Assembly (NCBI RefSeq): GCF_003202235.1
Contig: NZ_MASU01000005.1
Location: 1,736,001 to 1,800,000 of the forward strand
Direction: 5' to 3'
Length of the DNA: 64,000 nt
Source of the DNA: Prauserella flavalba
GTDB lineage: Bacteria; Actinomycetota; Actinomycetes; Mycobacteriales; Pseudonocardiaceae
How positions within the stretch are numbered: position 1 is the stretch's first letter; each line of letters opens with the position of its first letter. Positions 56,171-64,000 of this stretch are shown here, one piece after another. Both the position numbers and the translations under genes were made by a program. The notes below the pieces were generated by a model. The model saw only the letters and a list, made by a program, of their open reading frames with translations, made no database searches and was not told where the DNA came from.

Positions 56171-57010
56171 TCAACGCGCGAGCCGGACCAGGTCCAGCGC
56201 GAAGCCGACGTACTGGCGGGCCACCATCTCCGGCGACGACGGCCCCGCGGGCGACCACCACTGCGGCAGCGCGGTGCACATGGTCACCACGGCACGTGCG
56301 GCCTCCCTCGGCAACGGCGTGGCCAGCACACCCCGGCGGCAGCCCTCCACCACCTCGTCGTCGACCATGTGCTGCATCTCCTGGCGCACGGCCGCGATGC
56401 GGACCCGGTTGGGCTCCTCCAGGCTGCGCATCTCGCTCGCGCCGATGAAGCCCAGTTCCCGCCGGTGCGTGTGGTACAGCGCCAGGCATTCCACGAGCCG
56501 GGTGAAGCGCTCGACCGGGCCGTCGGCCTCGGCCCGCGCCGCGCGGGCGCGGGTGAGCAGGTCGTCCATCGTGAGGTCCAGCAACGCCACGAGCAGGTCC
56601 TGCTTCGTCGGCCAGTGGTGGTAGACGCCCGGCACGGACAGGCCGGCGCGCTGGGCGATGTCGCGGATGGTCGCGCCGTGGTAGCCGAGCTCCACGAACG
56701 CCTCCAGCGCACCCGCCAGCGGCGGGTCGAGCCGCAACGGCGGGAAGTCCCGCCAGCTCCCCCCGGCCGGGACCGGGTCGTCACGCAGTGCCGCCGGGTC
56801 GATGTTCAGCAGGCCGGCGGCCTTGCCGAGCCGGGTCTCGTCGATCCTGGTGCGGCCGTTCTCGACGGCGCTCCAGGTGCCGGCGCTGACGTCGAGCGAC
56901 CGGGCGACCTCACGCAGCGTCAGCCCGGCCGCACGGCGGGCGGCGCGCAGCCGGGAACCCAGTTCCCTGCGGGCGTTCTGGTCCTCTGGTGCTATCCCGC
57001 GTGCCGCCAC
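56171..57010 (-). CDS. XRE-TetR fusion transcriptional regulator
   Basis: A 279-residue protein with two DNA-binding domains. Residues 18-72 are an XRE helix-turn-helix (RLRAARRAAGLTLREVARSL, then GTWSAVENG); residues 95-145 are a TetR helix-turn-helix (ALEAFVELGYHGATIRDIAQ, then GVYHHWPTKQDLL), followed by the TetR ligand-binding helices. A double reader in one chain is uncommon. It is divergent from the phosphotransferase gene and upstream of the acyl-CoA dehydrogenase, with ACCG/CGGT palindromes in both promoters. Confidence 0.87.
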   Translation of the reverse strand: MAARGIAPEDQNARRELGSRLRAARRAAGLTLREVARSLDVSAGTWSAVENGRTRIDETRLGKAAGLLNIDPAALRDDPVPAGGSWRDFPPLRLDPPLAGALEAFVELGYHGATIRDIAQRAGLSVPGVYHHWPTKQDLLVALLDLTMDDLLTRARAARAEADGPVERFTRLVECLALYHTHRRELGFIGASEMRSLEEPNRVRIAAVRQEMQHMVDDEVVEGCRRGVLATPLPREAARAVVTMCTALPQWWSPAGPSSPEMVARQYVGFALDLVRLAR

Positions 57011-57081
57011 CGGCTCCGTCCTCTCGGCGCTTGACAGTCCTGGCCGTCTGGTGGATCGTACTCGACAGCTTGTTCAGGTTT

Positions 57082-57099
57082 ACCGTTCGATCGCTCGGT
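57082..57099. promoter_or_regulatory. ACCG-type operator in the divergent regulator/phosphotransferase promoter
   Basis: ACCGTTCGATCGCTCGGT: symmetric except for two central-arm positions (ACCGnnCGATCGnnCGGT). It lies 17 bases before the phosphotransferase start and 72 before the regulator start. Confidence 0.55.
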
Positions 57100-57115
57100 T
57101 TGAAGGGTCGTGTCC

Positions 57116-58141
57116 ATGCCGACGGAAGTCAGCCCGCCCGGGGTGTCCGTGCCCGAGCTCGAAGGGTTCCTCCGGAGCGAGGTTCCCGGGCTGCTCGACG
57201 GCCCCCTCCGGGTCGAGCTGTTGTCGGGCGGCCGCTCCAACCTGACCTACCTGCTCACCGACGGGAGCGGCCGGTGGGTGCTGCGCCGGCCACCGCTGGG
57301 GCACGTGCTGGCGACCGCGCACGACATGGACCGCGAGTTCCGGGTCCTCACCGCCCTGCACCCCAGCGACGTCCCCGTGCCCGAGCCGATCGTCCACGCG
57401 GGACCCGGCGTCATCGGCACACCCTTCTACGTCATGGCCTTCACCGGGGGCGAGGTCCTGCGGGAGCGCGAGCAGCTCGAGTCCTTCGGCACCGCCTCGG
57501 CCACCCGCCTGGCCGGCGCGCTCGTCGAGGTCCTGACCCGCTTGCACCGCACCGACCCCGCGACCGTCGGGCTCGGGGACCTCGGACGCCCGGAGGGCTA
57601 CCTCGAACGCCAGCTGCGGCGCTGGGCCCGGCAGCTGGAGGCCTCGCACAGCCGGGACCTTCCCGAGCTCGCGGCGCTGGGCGAACGGCTGGGCCTGCGA
57701 GTCCCGGACAGCGGGGCCGCGGCGATCGTGCACGGCGACTACCGCCTGGACAACATCGTGGTCGAGCCGGACGGCGCGGGTGTCGCGGGAGTCCTCGACT
57801 GGGAGATGGCCACCCTCGGCGATCCGCTGACCGACCTCGCGTCGGCGGTGATCTGGTGGGACGGCATGAACGGCCTGGACAGCCCCGTCGCCGCCGCACC
57901 GGGCGACGTGCCCGGCTTCCCTTCCGGGGAGTTCCTGGTCGAGTCCTATGCGCGGCGCAGCGGCCGGGATCTCTCCGCCCTGCCGTGGTACCTGGGTTTC
58001 GCGTTCTACAAGATCGCCGCGATCTTCGAGGGCATCCACTACCGGACCCGGCAGGGGCTCACGGTCGGCGAGGGGTTCGAGCGCCTCGGCGCCCTGGTGC
58101 CCGCGCTCGTCGAACGCGGGCACGCCGCACTCGATTCCTGA
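57116..58141 (+). CDS. Aminoglycoside-phosphotransferase-fold kinase (ACAD10/11-associated type)
   Basis: A 341-residue APH/choline-kinase-fold protein. The nucleotide region is ELLSGGRSNLTYLLTDG with the Lys replaced by Arg in WVLRRPP, the catalytic loop is VHGDYRLDN, and the metal Asp is in GVLDWEMATLGDP. Proteins of this type are fused to or encoded beside ACAD10/11 dehydrogenases, where they phosphorylate hydroxyacyl groups; the acyl-CoA dehydrogenase at 54880 fits. The ATG at 57116 follows GAAGGG; a GTG six bases earlier is possible. Confidence 0.85.
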   Translation: MPTEVSPPGVSVPELEGFLRSEVPGLLDGPLRVELLSGGRSNLTYLLTDGSGRWVLRRPPLGHVLATAHDMDREFRVLTALHPSDVPVPEPIVHAGPGVIGTPFYVMAFTGGEVLREREQLESFGTASATRLAGALVEVLTRLHRTDPATVGLGDLGRPEGYLERQLRRWARQLEASHSRDLPELAALGERLGLRVPDSGAAAIVHGDYRLDNIVVEPDGAGVAGVLDWEMATLGDPLTDLASAVIWWDGMNGLDSPVAAAPGDVPGFPSGEFLVESYARRSGRDLSALPWYLGFAFYKIAAIFEGIHYRTRQGLTVGEGFERLGALVPALVERGHAALDS

Positions 58142-58156
58142 CCACCACACCACCGT

Positions 58157-58246
58157 GACTTCGTCGACCGGTTGCCCCGCACCCCGGCCGGCAAGCTCGT
58201 CAAGGGCCCGCTCCGCGACCGCTACCGGGCCGTCATCGCCCGCTGA
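58157..58246 (+). pseudogene. C-terminal remnant of an AMP-dependent ligase
   Basis: Thirty codons beginning DFVDRLPRTPAGKLVKGPLR and ending RDRYRAVIAR before TGA. This is the A10 region of an acyl-CoA ligase (RTPAGK with the catalytic Lys), but no ligase body precedes it: it starts 15 bases after the phosphotransferase stop with no start codon. A deletion that removed the rest is the simplest explanation. Confidence 0.75.
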
Positions 58247-58271
58247 CTCCCGCATCGGAGGACGACACACC

Positions 58272-59117
58272 ATGACCACGCTGCAGGGCCGGACCCTGCT
58301 CATGTCCGGAGGAAGCCGCGGCATCGGCCTCGCCATCGCGGTGCGCGCGGCACGGGACGGCGCGAACGTCGTGCTCCTCGCCAAGACCGACCGGCCCGAC
58401 CCCCGTCTGCCCGGCACCGTGCACACCGCCGTCGCCGACATCGAGCGAGCCGGTGGACGGGCGGTGGCCGTGGTCGGGGACGTGCGGCGCGACGAGGACG
58501 CCGAACGAGCCGTCCGGACCGCCGTCGACCGCTTCGGCGGCATCGACGTCGTCGTCAACAACGCCAGCGCGCTCGACCTGCGGCGCACCACCGACATCAC
58601 CATGAAGAGCTACGACCTGATGCAGGGCATCAACGCGCGCGGCACATTCCTGCTCAGCAAGCTCGCCATCCCGCAGCTGGCCGAGAGCGACCGCGCGCAC
58701 ATCCTGACCCTCTCCCCTCCCCTGGACCTCCGTCCACAATGGGCGGGCTCCTACCTCGCCTACACGATGGCCAAGTACGGGATGAGCCTGGTGACCCTCG
58801 GCCTCGCCGAGGAGCTGCGCGGCGCCGGGATCGCGGTCAACTCCCTGTGGCCCCGCACGACGATCGCCACCGCGGCGATCGCGAACCTCCTCGGCGGCGA
58901 GGAGAGCGTCGCCCGCGCCCGTACCCCCGGGATCGTCGCCGACGCCGCGCACGCGATTCTCGTCCGGGACAGCCGCACCTGCACCGGCAACTTCTTCCTC
59001 GACGAGGACGTCCTCGTCGAGGAAGGCGTCACCGACCTCGAGCGTTACCGCGCCGGTGACGGCGACCAGCCGCTGGACGCCGACCTGTTCCTCGACCCGG
59101 TCGGACCCTCGCGGTGA
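58272..59117 (+). CDS. HSDL2-like short-chain dehydrogenase/reductase
   Basis: A 281-residue SDR. The cofactor loop is SGGSRGIGLAI, then NNASAL, the serine strand ILTLSPPLDLRP and the catalytic YTMAK. SPPLD and the LWPRTTIATAAI segment are typical of hydroxysteroid dehydrogenase-like 2 proteins, which act on long acyl or steroid substrates. GGAGGACGACACACC precedes the ATG. It is downstream of the phosphotransferase and flanked on both sides by gene remnants. Confidence 0.85.
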   Translation: MTTLQGRTLLMSGGSRGIGLAIAVRAARDGANVVLLAKTDRPDPRLPGTVHTAVADIERAGGRAVAVVGDVRRDEDAERAVRTAVDRFGGIDVVVNNASALDLRRTTDITMKSYDLMQGINARGTFLLSKLAIPQLAESDRAHILTLSPPLDLRPQWAGSYLAYTMAKYGMSLVTLGLAEELRGAGIAVNSLWPRTTIATAAIANLLGGEESVARARTPGIVADAAHAILVRDSRTCTGNFFLDEDVLVEEGVTDLERYRAGDGDQPLDADLFLDPVGPSR

Positions 59118-59301
59118 ACCTCGTGAACGACGCCTGCGAGACGGCGTCGCCCGGATCCGGCTGTCCGAAGAGGACCAGGCCAACCCGCTCAGTCAGTCCA
59201 CCGTGGACGTGATGGGCGCCGCTCGGGTCGCCACCAAGCGGCTGCTTCGCGAGGCGGCCACCCTCCTGGAGAAACGCCGGCCGCGGTTCGGACCTTCCTG
59301 A
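59117..59301 (+). pseudogene. Internally deleted enoyl-CoA hydratase remnant
   Basis: After VNDACE in one frame, the stretch reads DGVARIRLSEEDQANPLSQS in another: the first beta strands of a crotonase-fold protein. It then passes directly, in frame, into AARVATKRLLREAATLL and EKRRPRFGPS, which is the usual C-terminus of that family. About 180 central residues, including the oxyanion loops, are missing, and a one-base shift lies near 59137. Cannot be active. Confidence 0.7.
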
Positions 59302-59339
59302 GGTCCTTGTCCGGTCCACACGCGACTCCCCGCGGACCG

Positions 59340-59837
59340 TCATCGCGGCGGGTACAGCTCGTCGGCGGCGGCCGTGGCGGGCTGCCAGGTGAACCGCCCC
59401 GCGTCCCAGCCGCGGTCCAGGTCTGCCCACCAGAAGAAGCGCACCCTGCGCTCCTCGAATCGCCAGCAGCCGTCGGCACCGCGGACCATCCGGTCGGTGT
59501 AGCGGCCTGCGGCCAGCTGGGCCTGGCCATCCACCACACACGGCTGGAGCAGCCAGGTCTGTCCCGTCGCGAGGTCACCGTCCAGCTCGAGCGTCTCGTT
59601 CGAGGAGAAGTGCCACCACGAGGTGAGCGCACCGTTCTGCAGCCCGGCGAAGAAGCTCCGGAGCTCCTCGTGGCCTCGCGCGGTGCCCAGGCCGACGAAG
59701 GCGCCGTCCGTCGTGAAGAGCCCGGCGAGCTCGTCCCAGCGTCCGTCGTCGAGGTACTGGCAGTACCTCGCCCGCAGCTGCTGCAGGGCGTGCAGGTCCT
59801 CCAGCCGCCGCACGCGGTCGCTCAGCGACTCGGTCAC
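59340..59837 (-). CDS. SnoaL/NTF2-like protein
   Basis: A 165-residue cone-fold protein: the opening helix LEDLHALQQLRARYCQYLDDGRWDEL is typical of the SnoaL_4 group, followed by FTTDGAFVG and a C-terminal WRFEERRVRFFWW strand. Members include dehydratases, cyclases and ring-hydroxylating dioxygenase small subunits; function is open. Its ATG overlaps the stop of the MHS gene (ATGA). Confidence 0.82.
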   Translation of the reverse strand: MTESLSDRVRRLEDLHALQQLRARYCQYLDDGRWDELAGLFTTDGAFVGLGTARGHEELRSFFAGLQNGALTSWWHFSSNETLELDGDLATGQTWLLQPCVVDGQAQLAAGRYTDRMVRGADGCWRFEERRVRFFWWADLDRGWDAGRFTWQPATAAADELYPPR

Positions 59838-61219
59838 GACCGGCTCCCCTCAGGCGCGGAGACCTGGTACAGATCGCGCCGGAACTGCTCCTTGATCGTG
59901 CTCACCCCGAGGAACGTGACGGCCGCCATCGCCACGATGTACAGCGAGACCGACCACGAGCCGCCGGAGGCGGCGACCAGAGCGGTCGTGATCATCGGTG
60001 CCAGGCCACCCGCGAGCACCGAGGCGATCTGGAAACCGAGTGACGCTCCGGAGAGCCGCACGTCCGCGGGGAACATCTCGGCGTACATGGCGGTCTGGCA
60101 ACCGAACATCGACGCGTGGATGGTGAACCCGACCACGAGCGCGAGCCCGAGTGCCAGCAGGTTGCCCGTGTCGATCAGCCAGAACATCGGGAAGGCGGCG
60201 ACGGCCATCGCCGCGGCACCCGTGACGTAGATCCGCTTGCGGCCGAGCCGGTCCGACAGGGCCCCGAAGAACGGGATGGTGACCACCTGGGTCAGGCCGG
60301 CGACCATGACCACGAGCAGCATCGCCGTCCGGTCCAGGCCCAGCACGGTGGTGCCGTAGTCGAGGATGCCGGAGATGAAGATGTAGAACGTGCCGTTGAC
60401 CACGAAGAAGGCCGCGATCGCCTGGAGGATCTGGCGCCAGTGGAGCCGGATCGCCTGCCCGACCGGAGCCTTGCGCACCCCCGCCTGCTGGGCGGCCTCG
60501 GCGGAGCGCTCCCTGAGCTCGTTGAACACCGGGCTTTCCTCGATCTTCAACTGGATGTAGATGCCGACGAAGACGAGCAGCAGGCCCGAGATGAACGGGA
60601 TCCGCCAGCCCCAGGATTCGAACGGTCCCTCCGGCAGCAGCGCGGTCAGCAGCAGGAAGAATCCGTTGCCCAGCACGGCTCCCATGATGGTGCCCGTGTT
60701 GACGAGTGACCCGTAGAAGCCGCGTTTGTTCACCGGTGCGTGTTCCACGAGCAGCATCGCGGCACCACCCCACTGGGCACCGACCCCGAGCCCCTGGACG
60801 ATCCGCGCGATGACGAGCAGGATCGGCGCCCAGATCCCGATCGCGGCGTAGGTCGGAAGGATTCCGACCGCGAACGTCGCGGCACCCATCAGGAGCATCG
60901 AGCCCACGAGCGGGACCTTGCGGCCGTAGCGGTCACCCACGTGTCCCGCGATGACGCCGCCCAGCGGGCGCGCGATGAACCCGACGGCGAGCGTCGCGAA
61001 CGACGCGAGCGTGCCCTGGACACCGCCCAGGGTCGGGAAGAACAGGTCGCCGAACACGAGCGCCGCCGCCGTCGAGTAGACGAGGAAGTCGAACCATTCG
61101 AGCACTGTCGAGGCGATCGAGGCGAACGCCAGCCGCCTCATCTTGGACTCGCCGACCGACCGATCGACGGGAGGCGTCTCGGCTCCAGCGGGCGAGGACG
61201 CACCGTGGTTTGTGGACAT
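59834..61219 (-). CDS. MHS-family (MFS) metabolite:proton symporter
   Basis: A 461-residue, 12-helix symporter. GGVIAGHVGDRYGRKVPLVG, RIVQGLGVGAQWGGAAMLLVEH and a cytoplasmic linker with KIEESPVFNELRE are typical of shikimate/alpha-ketoglutarate permease relatives. Third MHS carrier in the window. It follows the acyl-CoA ligase gene in the same direction and probably feeds that enzyme. Confidence 0.87.
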   Translation of the reverse strand: MSTNHGASSPAGAETPPVDRSVGESKMRRLAFASIASTVLEWFDFLVYSTAAALVFGDLFFPTLGGVQGTLASFATLAVGFIARPLGGVIAGHVGDRYGRKVPLVGSMLLMGAATFAVGILPTYAAIGIWAPILLVIARIVQGLGVGAQWGGAAMLLVEHAPVNKRGFYGSLVNTGTIMGAVLGNGFFLLLTALLPEGPFESWGWRIPFISGLLLVFVGIYIQLKIEESPVFNELRERSAEAAQQAGVRKAPVGQAIRLHWRQILQAIAAFFVVNGTFYIFISGILDYGTTVLGLDRTAMLLVVMVAGLTQVVTIPFFGALSDRLGRKRIYVTGAAAMAVAAFPMFWLIDTGNLLALGLALVVGFTIHASMFGCQTAMYAEMFPADVRLSGASLGFQIASVLAGGLAPMITTALVAASGGSWSVSLYIVAMAAVTFLGVSTIKEQFRRDLYQVSAPEGSRS

Positions 61220-61273
61220 GACAAGGGACCTCTCAGGAGAGTGACGGGGATTCGCTGTGGGGCACGACGCGGC

Positions 61274-62899
61274 TCAGGGAGCTGTCGTCTCCTCGAGAGC
61301 CAGCTCGCGGAGGGCTGCGGCCCGGATCTTCGTGCCGTTCGTGCCCGACGTGGTCGGCATTTCCTCGATGAACCTGATCCGCGCCGGTACCTTGAACTTG
61401 GCCAGTGTCCGCGCGCACCACTGCTTGAGCTCGTCCTCGCCCGGCCGGTCGGAGCCGTGGGGGACGACGAACGCCACCGCGATGGTGCCGCCACCGGGCC
61501 CCGGCACACCGACGACCTTCGTCATGGCCACCGCCGGGTGCGCGGCCAGCCGGAGCTCGATCTCGGCCGGGTCGACGAGAAAACCGCGCAGGCGCAGCAC
61601 ATCGCCGATCCGGCAGATGTACTGGACGGTGCCCGGCGCCACTTTCCGGCCGAGGTCGCCGCTGCGGAACCAGCCGTCGGCGGTGAACATGCGCTCGGCG
61701 ACGGCGGGATCGCCGAGGTAGGCGTTGACCACGTTGGGGCCGCGGAACTGCAGCTCGCCGTCCCGGCCGTCCGGGAGCTCCTCGTGGGTGACCGGGTCGG
61801 CGACCCTGACCTCGATGGAGGGCATGACGACCTGCCCGCCGCCCGTCCAACGCTGTTCCGGCGGGTAGCCGTCCGGCCAGAACGCCGTGAGGGCGAACAG
61901 CTCCGAGGAGCCGTACACCCCGGCGACAGTCGTCCCGAACTCGCGTTCGGCCCACGCCGCGAGCTCGGCGGAACGGCCTTCGAAGTCGGCGATACCGATC
62001 CACTTCAGCGGCAGGCGAGGCCGCTCGGCCTCCCAGGCGGTGGCGATACGGCCGAGCAGGTCGTCGGCGCCGACGATGTGGGTCACCCCGTGCCGCACCA
62101 GGTCCCTGACGACGCCATCGGCGTCGAAGACCGGCTCCAGCAGCACGGCGGCGCCCGCGAAGACGGCCGCCATCGCGGAGCTGAACCCGAACACGCCGGA
62201 GAGCGGAAGGGCGCCCAGCATGACGTCTCCGGGCTGGAGGCCGATCTTCGCGCCGGCCGCGAGCACGTGCTCGGTGACGCCGGGCTCATCGTGTGCGGCG
62301 AGCTTGGACCTGCCCGTGGACCCCGAGGTCGTGAACGCGGCGGCGAGCCCGGGGGCCGGATGTGGCCTGAGCTCGCCGCGGTCGGCGGACCGGGGGCAGG
62401 CGGCCGCGCCCGCGCCCAGGTCGTACTCCGCCACCTGTCCGGGTTCGGCGGGCTGCGTCCCGGGAGCGGTGACCACGAGAACGGCGGGAGGTTCCGTTTC
62501 CGCGGCCCGGTGCGCCGCCTTCAGCGTGCGCAGCAGGTCGAGGTTCATGAAGTCGTGGGCGACCAGAACGGCCCGTGGCCGCGCCATGCGCAGGACGTGG
62601 GCGACCTCGTCCACGTTGTACCGCGTGTTGATGCCGATGACATGCGCGCCGACGGACAGCGCGGCGAGCTGCACCGCCACCGCCTCCGACCAGTTGGGCA
62701 GCCACACTCCGACGCAGTCGCCCTCGCCGACCCCGCATGCGCGGAGATCCTCGGCCAGGCCACCGGCCAGCTCGCCGAGCCGGCGCCTGGTGACGGGCCT
62801 CGCCGGCGCGCGGCCGGCCTGGCCGTCGTACAGGACGACGGCCTCCGGATCGGCCGCGACGAGATCGCCGAAGACCTCGAGTAGGCGTGGTGTGGTCAT
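61274..62899 (-). CDS. AMP-dependent acyl-CoA ligase
   Basis: A 541-residue ligase. The P-loop TTSGSTGRSKLA is a variant with Arg for Lys and a following HDEPG; A5 is VYGSSELFAL, A7 RSGDLG, A8 YICRIGDVLRLRGFLVDPAEIE, and A10 ends TSGTNGTKIR with the Lys. The VYGSSELFAL and RLRGFLVDP motifs are those of the ligases that act on aryl- or terpenoid acids; substrate uncertain. Its ATG overlaps the hydrolase stop (TGATG). Confidence 0.85.
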   Translation of the reverse strand: MTTPRLLEVFGDLVAADPEAVVLYDGQAGRAPARPVTRRRLGELAGGLAEDLRACGVGEGDCVGVWLPNWSEAVAVQLAALSVGAHVIGINTRYNVDEVAHVLRMARPRAVLVAHDFMNLDLLRTLKAAHRAAETEPPAVLVVTAPGTQPAEPGQVAEYDLGAGAAACPRSADRGELRPHPAPGLAAAFTTSGSTGRSKLAAHDEPGVTEHVLAAGAKIGLQPGDVMLGALPLSGVFGFSSAMAAVFAGAAVLLEPVFDADGVVRDLVRHGVTHIVGADDLLGRIATAWEAERPRLPLKWIGIADFEGRSAELAAWAEREFGTTVAGVYGSSELFALTAFWPDGYPPEQRWTGGGQVVMPSIEVRVADPVTHEELPDGRDGELQFRGPNVVNAYLGDPAVAERMFTADGWFRSGDLGRKVAPGTVQYICRIGDVLRLRGFLVDPAEIELRLAAHPAVAMTKVVGVPGPGGGTIAVAFVVPHGSDRPGEDELKQWCARTLAKFKVPARIRFIEEMPTTSGTNGTKIRAAALRELALEETTAP

Positions 62900-63720
62900 C
62901 ACAGCTCCCGCTTCATCATGTCGCGCAACCAACCGTCGAGCACGTCCGCGAAGTCGCTCATCTCCTCCATCGGGTAGTGCCCGTATCCCTCGAGGAACAC
63001 GTACCTGCCGTCGGCGACGCGCCGGGCTGACTCCGCCACCGACACGGGATCGACCCACAGGTCGTCCTCACCCGCGACGAACGTGATCGGGCACTGGATA
63101 TCGCCGAGCAGCCGCCGGACGTCGTGGGTGCCCCAGCCGATCAGGTCGCTGTTGGACACCAGCGGATCCTCGCGGCAGTGCATGCGCGCGATCAGCTCCG
63201 CCCTGTCCCGGTCGACGTTGCGCCCCACCACCGCCCTGGTGCCGAGGTGGGTCCGGTCGGTCCGCGCCGCGGCGGCGCTGTCCTCGAGCTCACGTTCCAG
63301 CGCGTGGAGCTTGACCCGTCCTGGCCCGGACTCCGCGCACATCGAGACGGCCGCGCTGAACCGCGTGCCGTACCGGGCGGCGAGGTCCTGAACGATCTTG
63401 CCGCCGATGGAGCAGCCGACGGCGACCGGCCGGGTGACGTCCAGGCGGGCCAGCACCTCGACGAGCCAGTCGGCGTAGTGGCCGAGGTCCCGGACGGCCC
63501 CCGAGGGCGCGGGCTCCGAATGTCCGTGCCCCGGAAGGTCGGGCACGAGCGCCCGGTAACCCAGGCGCGCCAGCGCACGCACCGCGTGCCGCCACTGGAC
63601 GCCGCTCTGGCCAGCGGTGTGGATCAGCAGGAGCGTGGTGCCGTTCGAGATGTCCGGCTCGACGTCCTGCACGAAGCCGGTCCGGCCCTCGATGCCGAGA
63701 TGGTGGGCGGTGATCTTCAT
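62899..63720 (-). CDS. Alpha/beta hydrolase (3-oxoadipate enol-lactonase-like)
   Basis: A 273-residue hydrolase. LLLIHTAGQSGVQW is the oxyanion region, DLPGHGHSEP the strand-4 loop, the nucleophile elbow is VGCSIGG, the acid is in AGEDDLWVD and the His in EGYGHYPM. The elbow Gly-Cys-Ser-Ile-Gly is the form found in PcaD/C-C hydrolase relatives. Coupled to both neighbours by overlaps, so it belongs to the ligase-MHS-SnoaL operon. Confidence 0.85.
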   Translation of the reverse strand: MKITAHHLGIEGRTGFVQDVEPDISNGTTLLLIHTAGQSGVQWRHAVRALARLGYRALVPDLPGHGHSEPAPSGAVRDLGHYADWLVEVLARLDVTRPVAVGCSIGGKIVQDLAARYGTRFSAAVSMCAESGPGRVKLHALERELEDSAAAARTDRTHLGTRAVVGRNVDRDRAELIARMHCREDPLVSNSDLIGWGTHDVRRLLGDIQCPITFVAGEDDLWVDPVSVAESARRVADGRYVFLEGYGHYPMEEMSDFADVLDGWLRDMMKREL

Positions 63721-64000
63721 GCGGTCACCCCGGCCGGGTCCCTCCGGCCGGCCGCGGCCAGGTCGCGGGCGACGTCGACGAGGATCTCCAGCGCCTTGGT
63801 GAGGCGGAGATACTCGTACGGATCTCCGGCCGACTGGAACTCACCCGACATGAGCCGGGCGCCGAACCGGCTCTCCGGCGCGGTGAGCAGCTCGGCCCAC
63901 GTCCTGTCCTCGGCGCCGAAGGTGAACGTGGCACCGTGCGGCGCCCTGCGGGTGACGTCGATGATCCTGCCGCGGTAGACGCGCAGGTGGACCTCGTGCT
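63717..64000 (-). CDS. Partial hypothetical protein (SCP2-like C-terminal part)
   Basis: The 3' end of a minus-strand gene that runs off the window; about 94 residues are visible. The stretch GARLMSGEFQSAGDPYEYLR and LTKALEILVDVARDL resembles the end of sterol-carrier-protein-2-like or lipid-binding proteins. The stop overlaps the hydrolase start by ATGA, so it is the preceding gene in that operon. Confidence 0.6.
   Translation of the reverse strand, partial: HEVHLRVYRGRIIDVTRRAPHGATFTFGAEDRTWAELLTAPESRFGARLMSGEFQSAGDPYEYLRLTKALEILVDVARDLAAAGRRDPAGVTA

Overview
The window is chromosomal DNA from a high-GC actinobacterium. Reading frames are GC-rich with strong third-position bias, GTG starts are frequent, genes are coupled by ATGA or TGATG overlaps, and the families present (DUF3040, TIGR04076, LLM/F420 enzymes, CHAT remnants, MHS symporters) point to Pseudonocardiaceae, for example an Amycolatopsis-like organism. 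That placement is inference. I saw no rRNA, tRNA, CRISPR array, prophage or intact insertion sequence.

Layout. 0-7 kb: furA-katG with an operator and a strong terminator, then small housekeeping genes (hypothetical envelope protein, DUF3040, PPOX-like protein, DMT transporter, methyltransferase). 6.8-11.9 kb: a minus-strand FAD oxidoreductase / IlvD-Edd dehydratase / MHS symporter operon, divergent from a GntR regulator. 11.9-12.8 kb: a decayed CHAT-protease remnant and two tiny overlapping genes. 13-24 kb: an eight-gene oligopeptide-type ABC operon ending in TIGR04076, LLM oxidoreductase and alpha/beta hydrolase genes. It faces an XRE-cupin regulator and a two-gene amidohydrolase operon; both operons carry the same operator-like element. 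24.3-24.7 kb: a frameshifted GntR regulator.

24.8-44.6 kb is the most interesting part: a 20-kb catabolic island. Leftward units encode UbiX, ALDH, SDR and an MHS symporter, then a LysR regulator, then CoxS-CoxG, CoxM, an enoyl-CoA hydratase-like enzyme, CoxL and an acyl-CoA ligase. The rightward unit encodes PadR, an enolase-superfamily enzyme, a sodium:solute symporter, a ThDP decarboxylase, an FMN alpha-hydroxy-acid dehydrogenase and UbiD. The ligase + three-subunit Mo hydroxylase + hydrolase + UbiD/UbiX set is that of the Cupriavidus basilensis hmf (furoate/furandicarboxylate) pathway. The racemase-like + FMN dehydrogenase + ThDP decarboxylase + aldehyde dehydrogenase set is that of the mandelate pathway. 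Together they suggest an alpha-hydroxy acid being shortened to a heteroaromatic acid, which is CoA-activated, ring-hydroxylated and opened.

44.8-46.1 kb: a TerC-family gene behind a yybP-ykoY (manganese) riboswitch, overlapping a 37-residue membrane peptide. 46.3-49.2 kb: a probably leaderless hydrolase under tandem operators, an SDR and a LysR regulator. 49.2-54.3 kb: an acyl-CoA ligase, SDR, DUF59 and amidohydrolase operon divergent from a LuxR regulator. 54.3-64 kb: acyl-CoA metabolism (acyl-CoA dehydrogenase, XRE-TetR fusion regulator, phosphotransferase, HSDL2-like SDR, SnoaL, MHS symporter, acyl-CoA ligase, hydrolase) with remnants of a ligase and an enoyl-CoA hydratase between intact genes.
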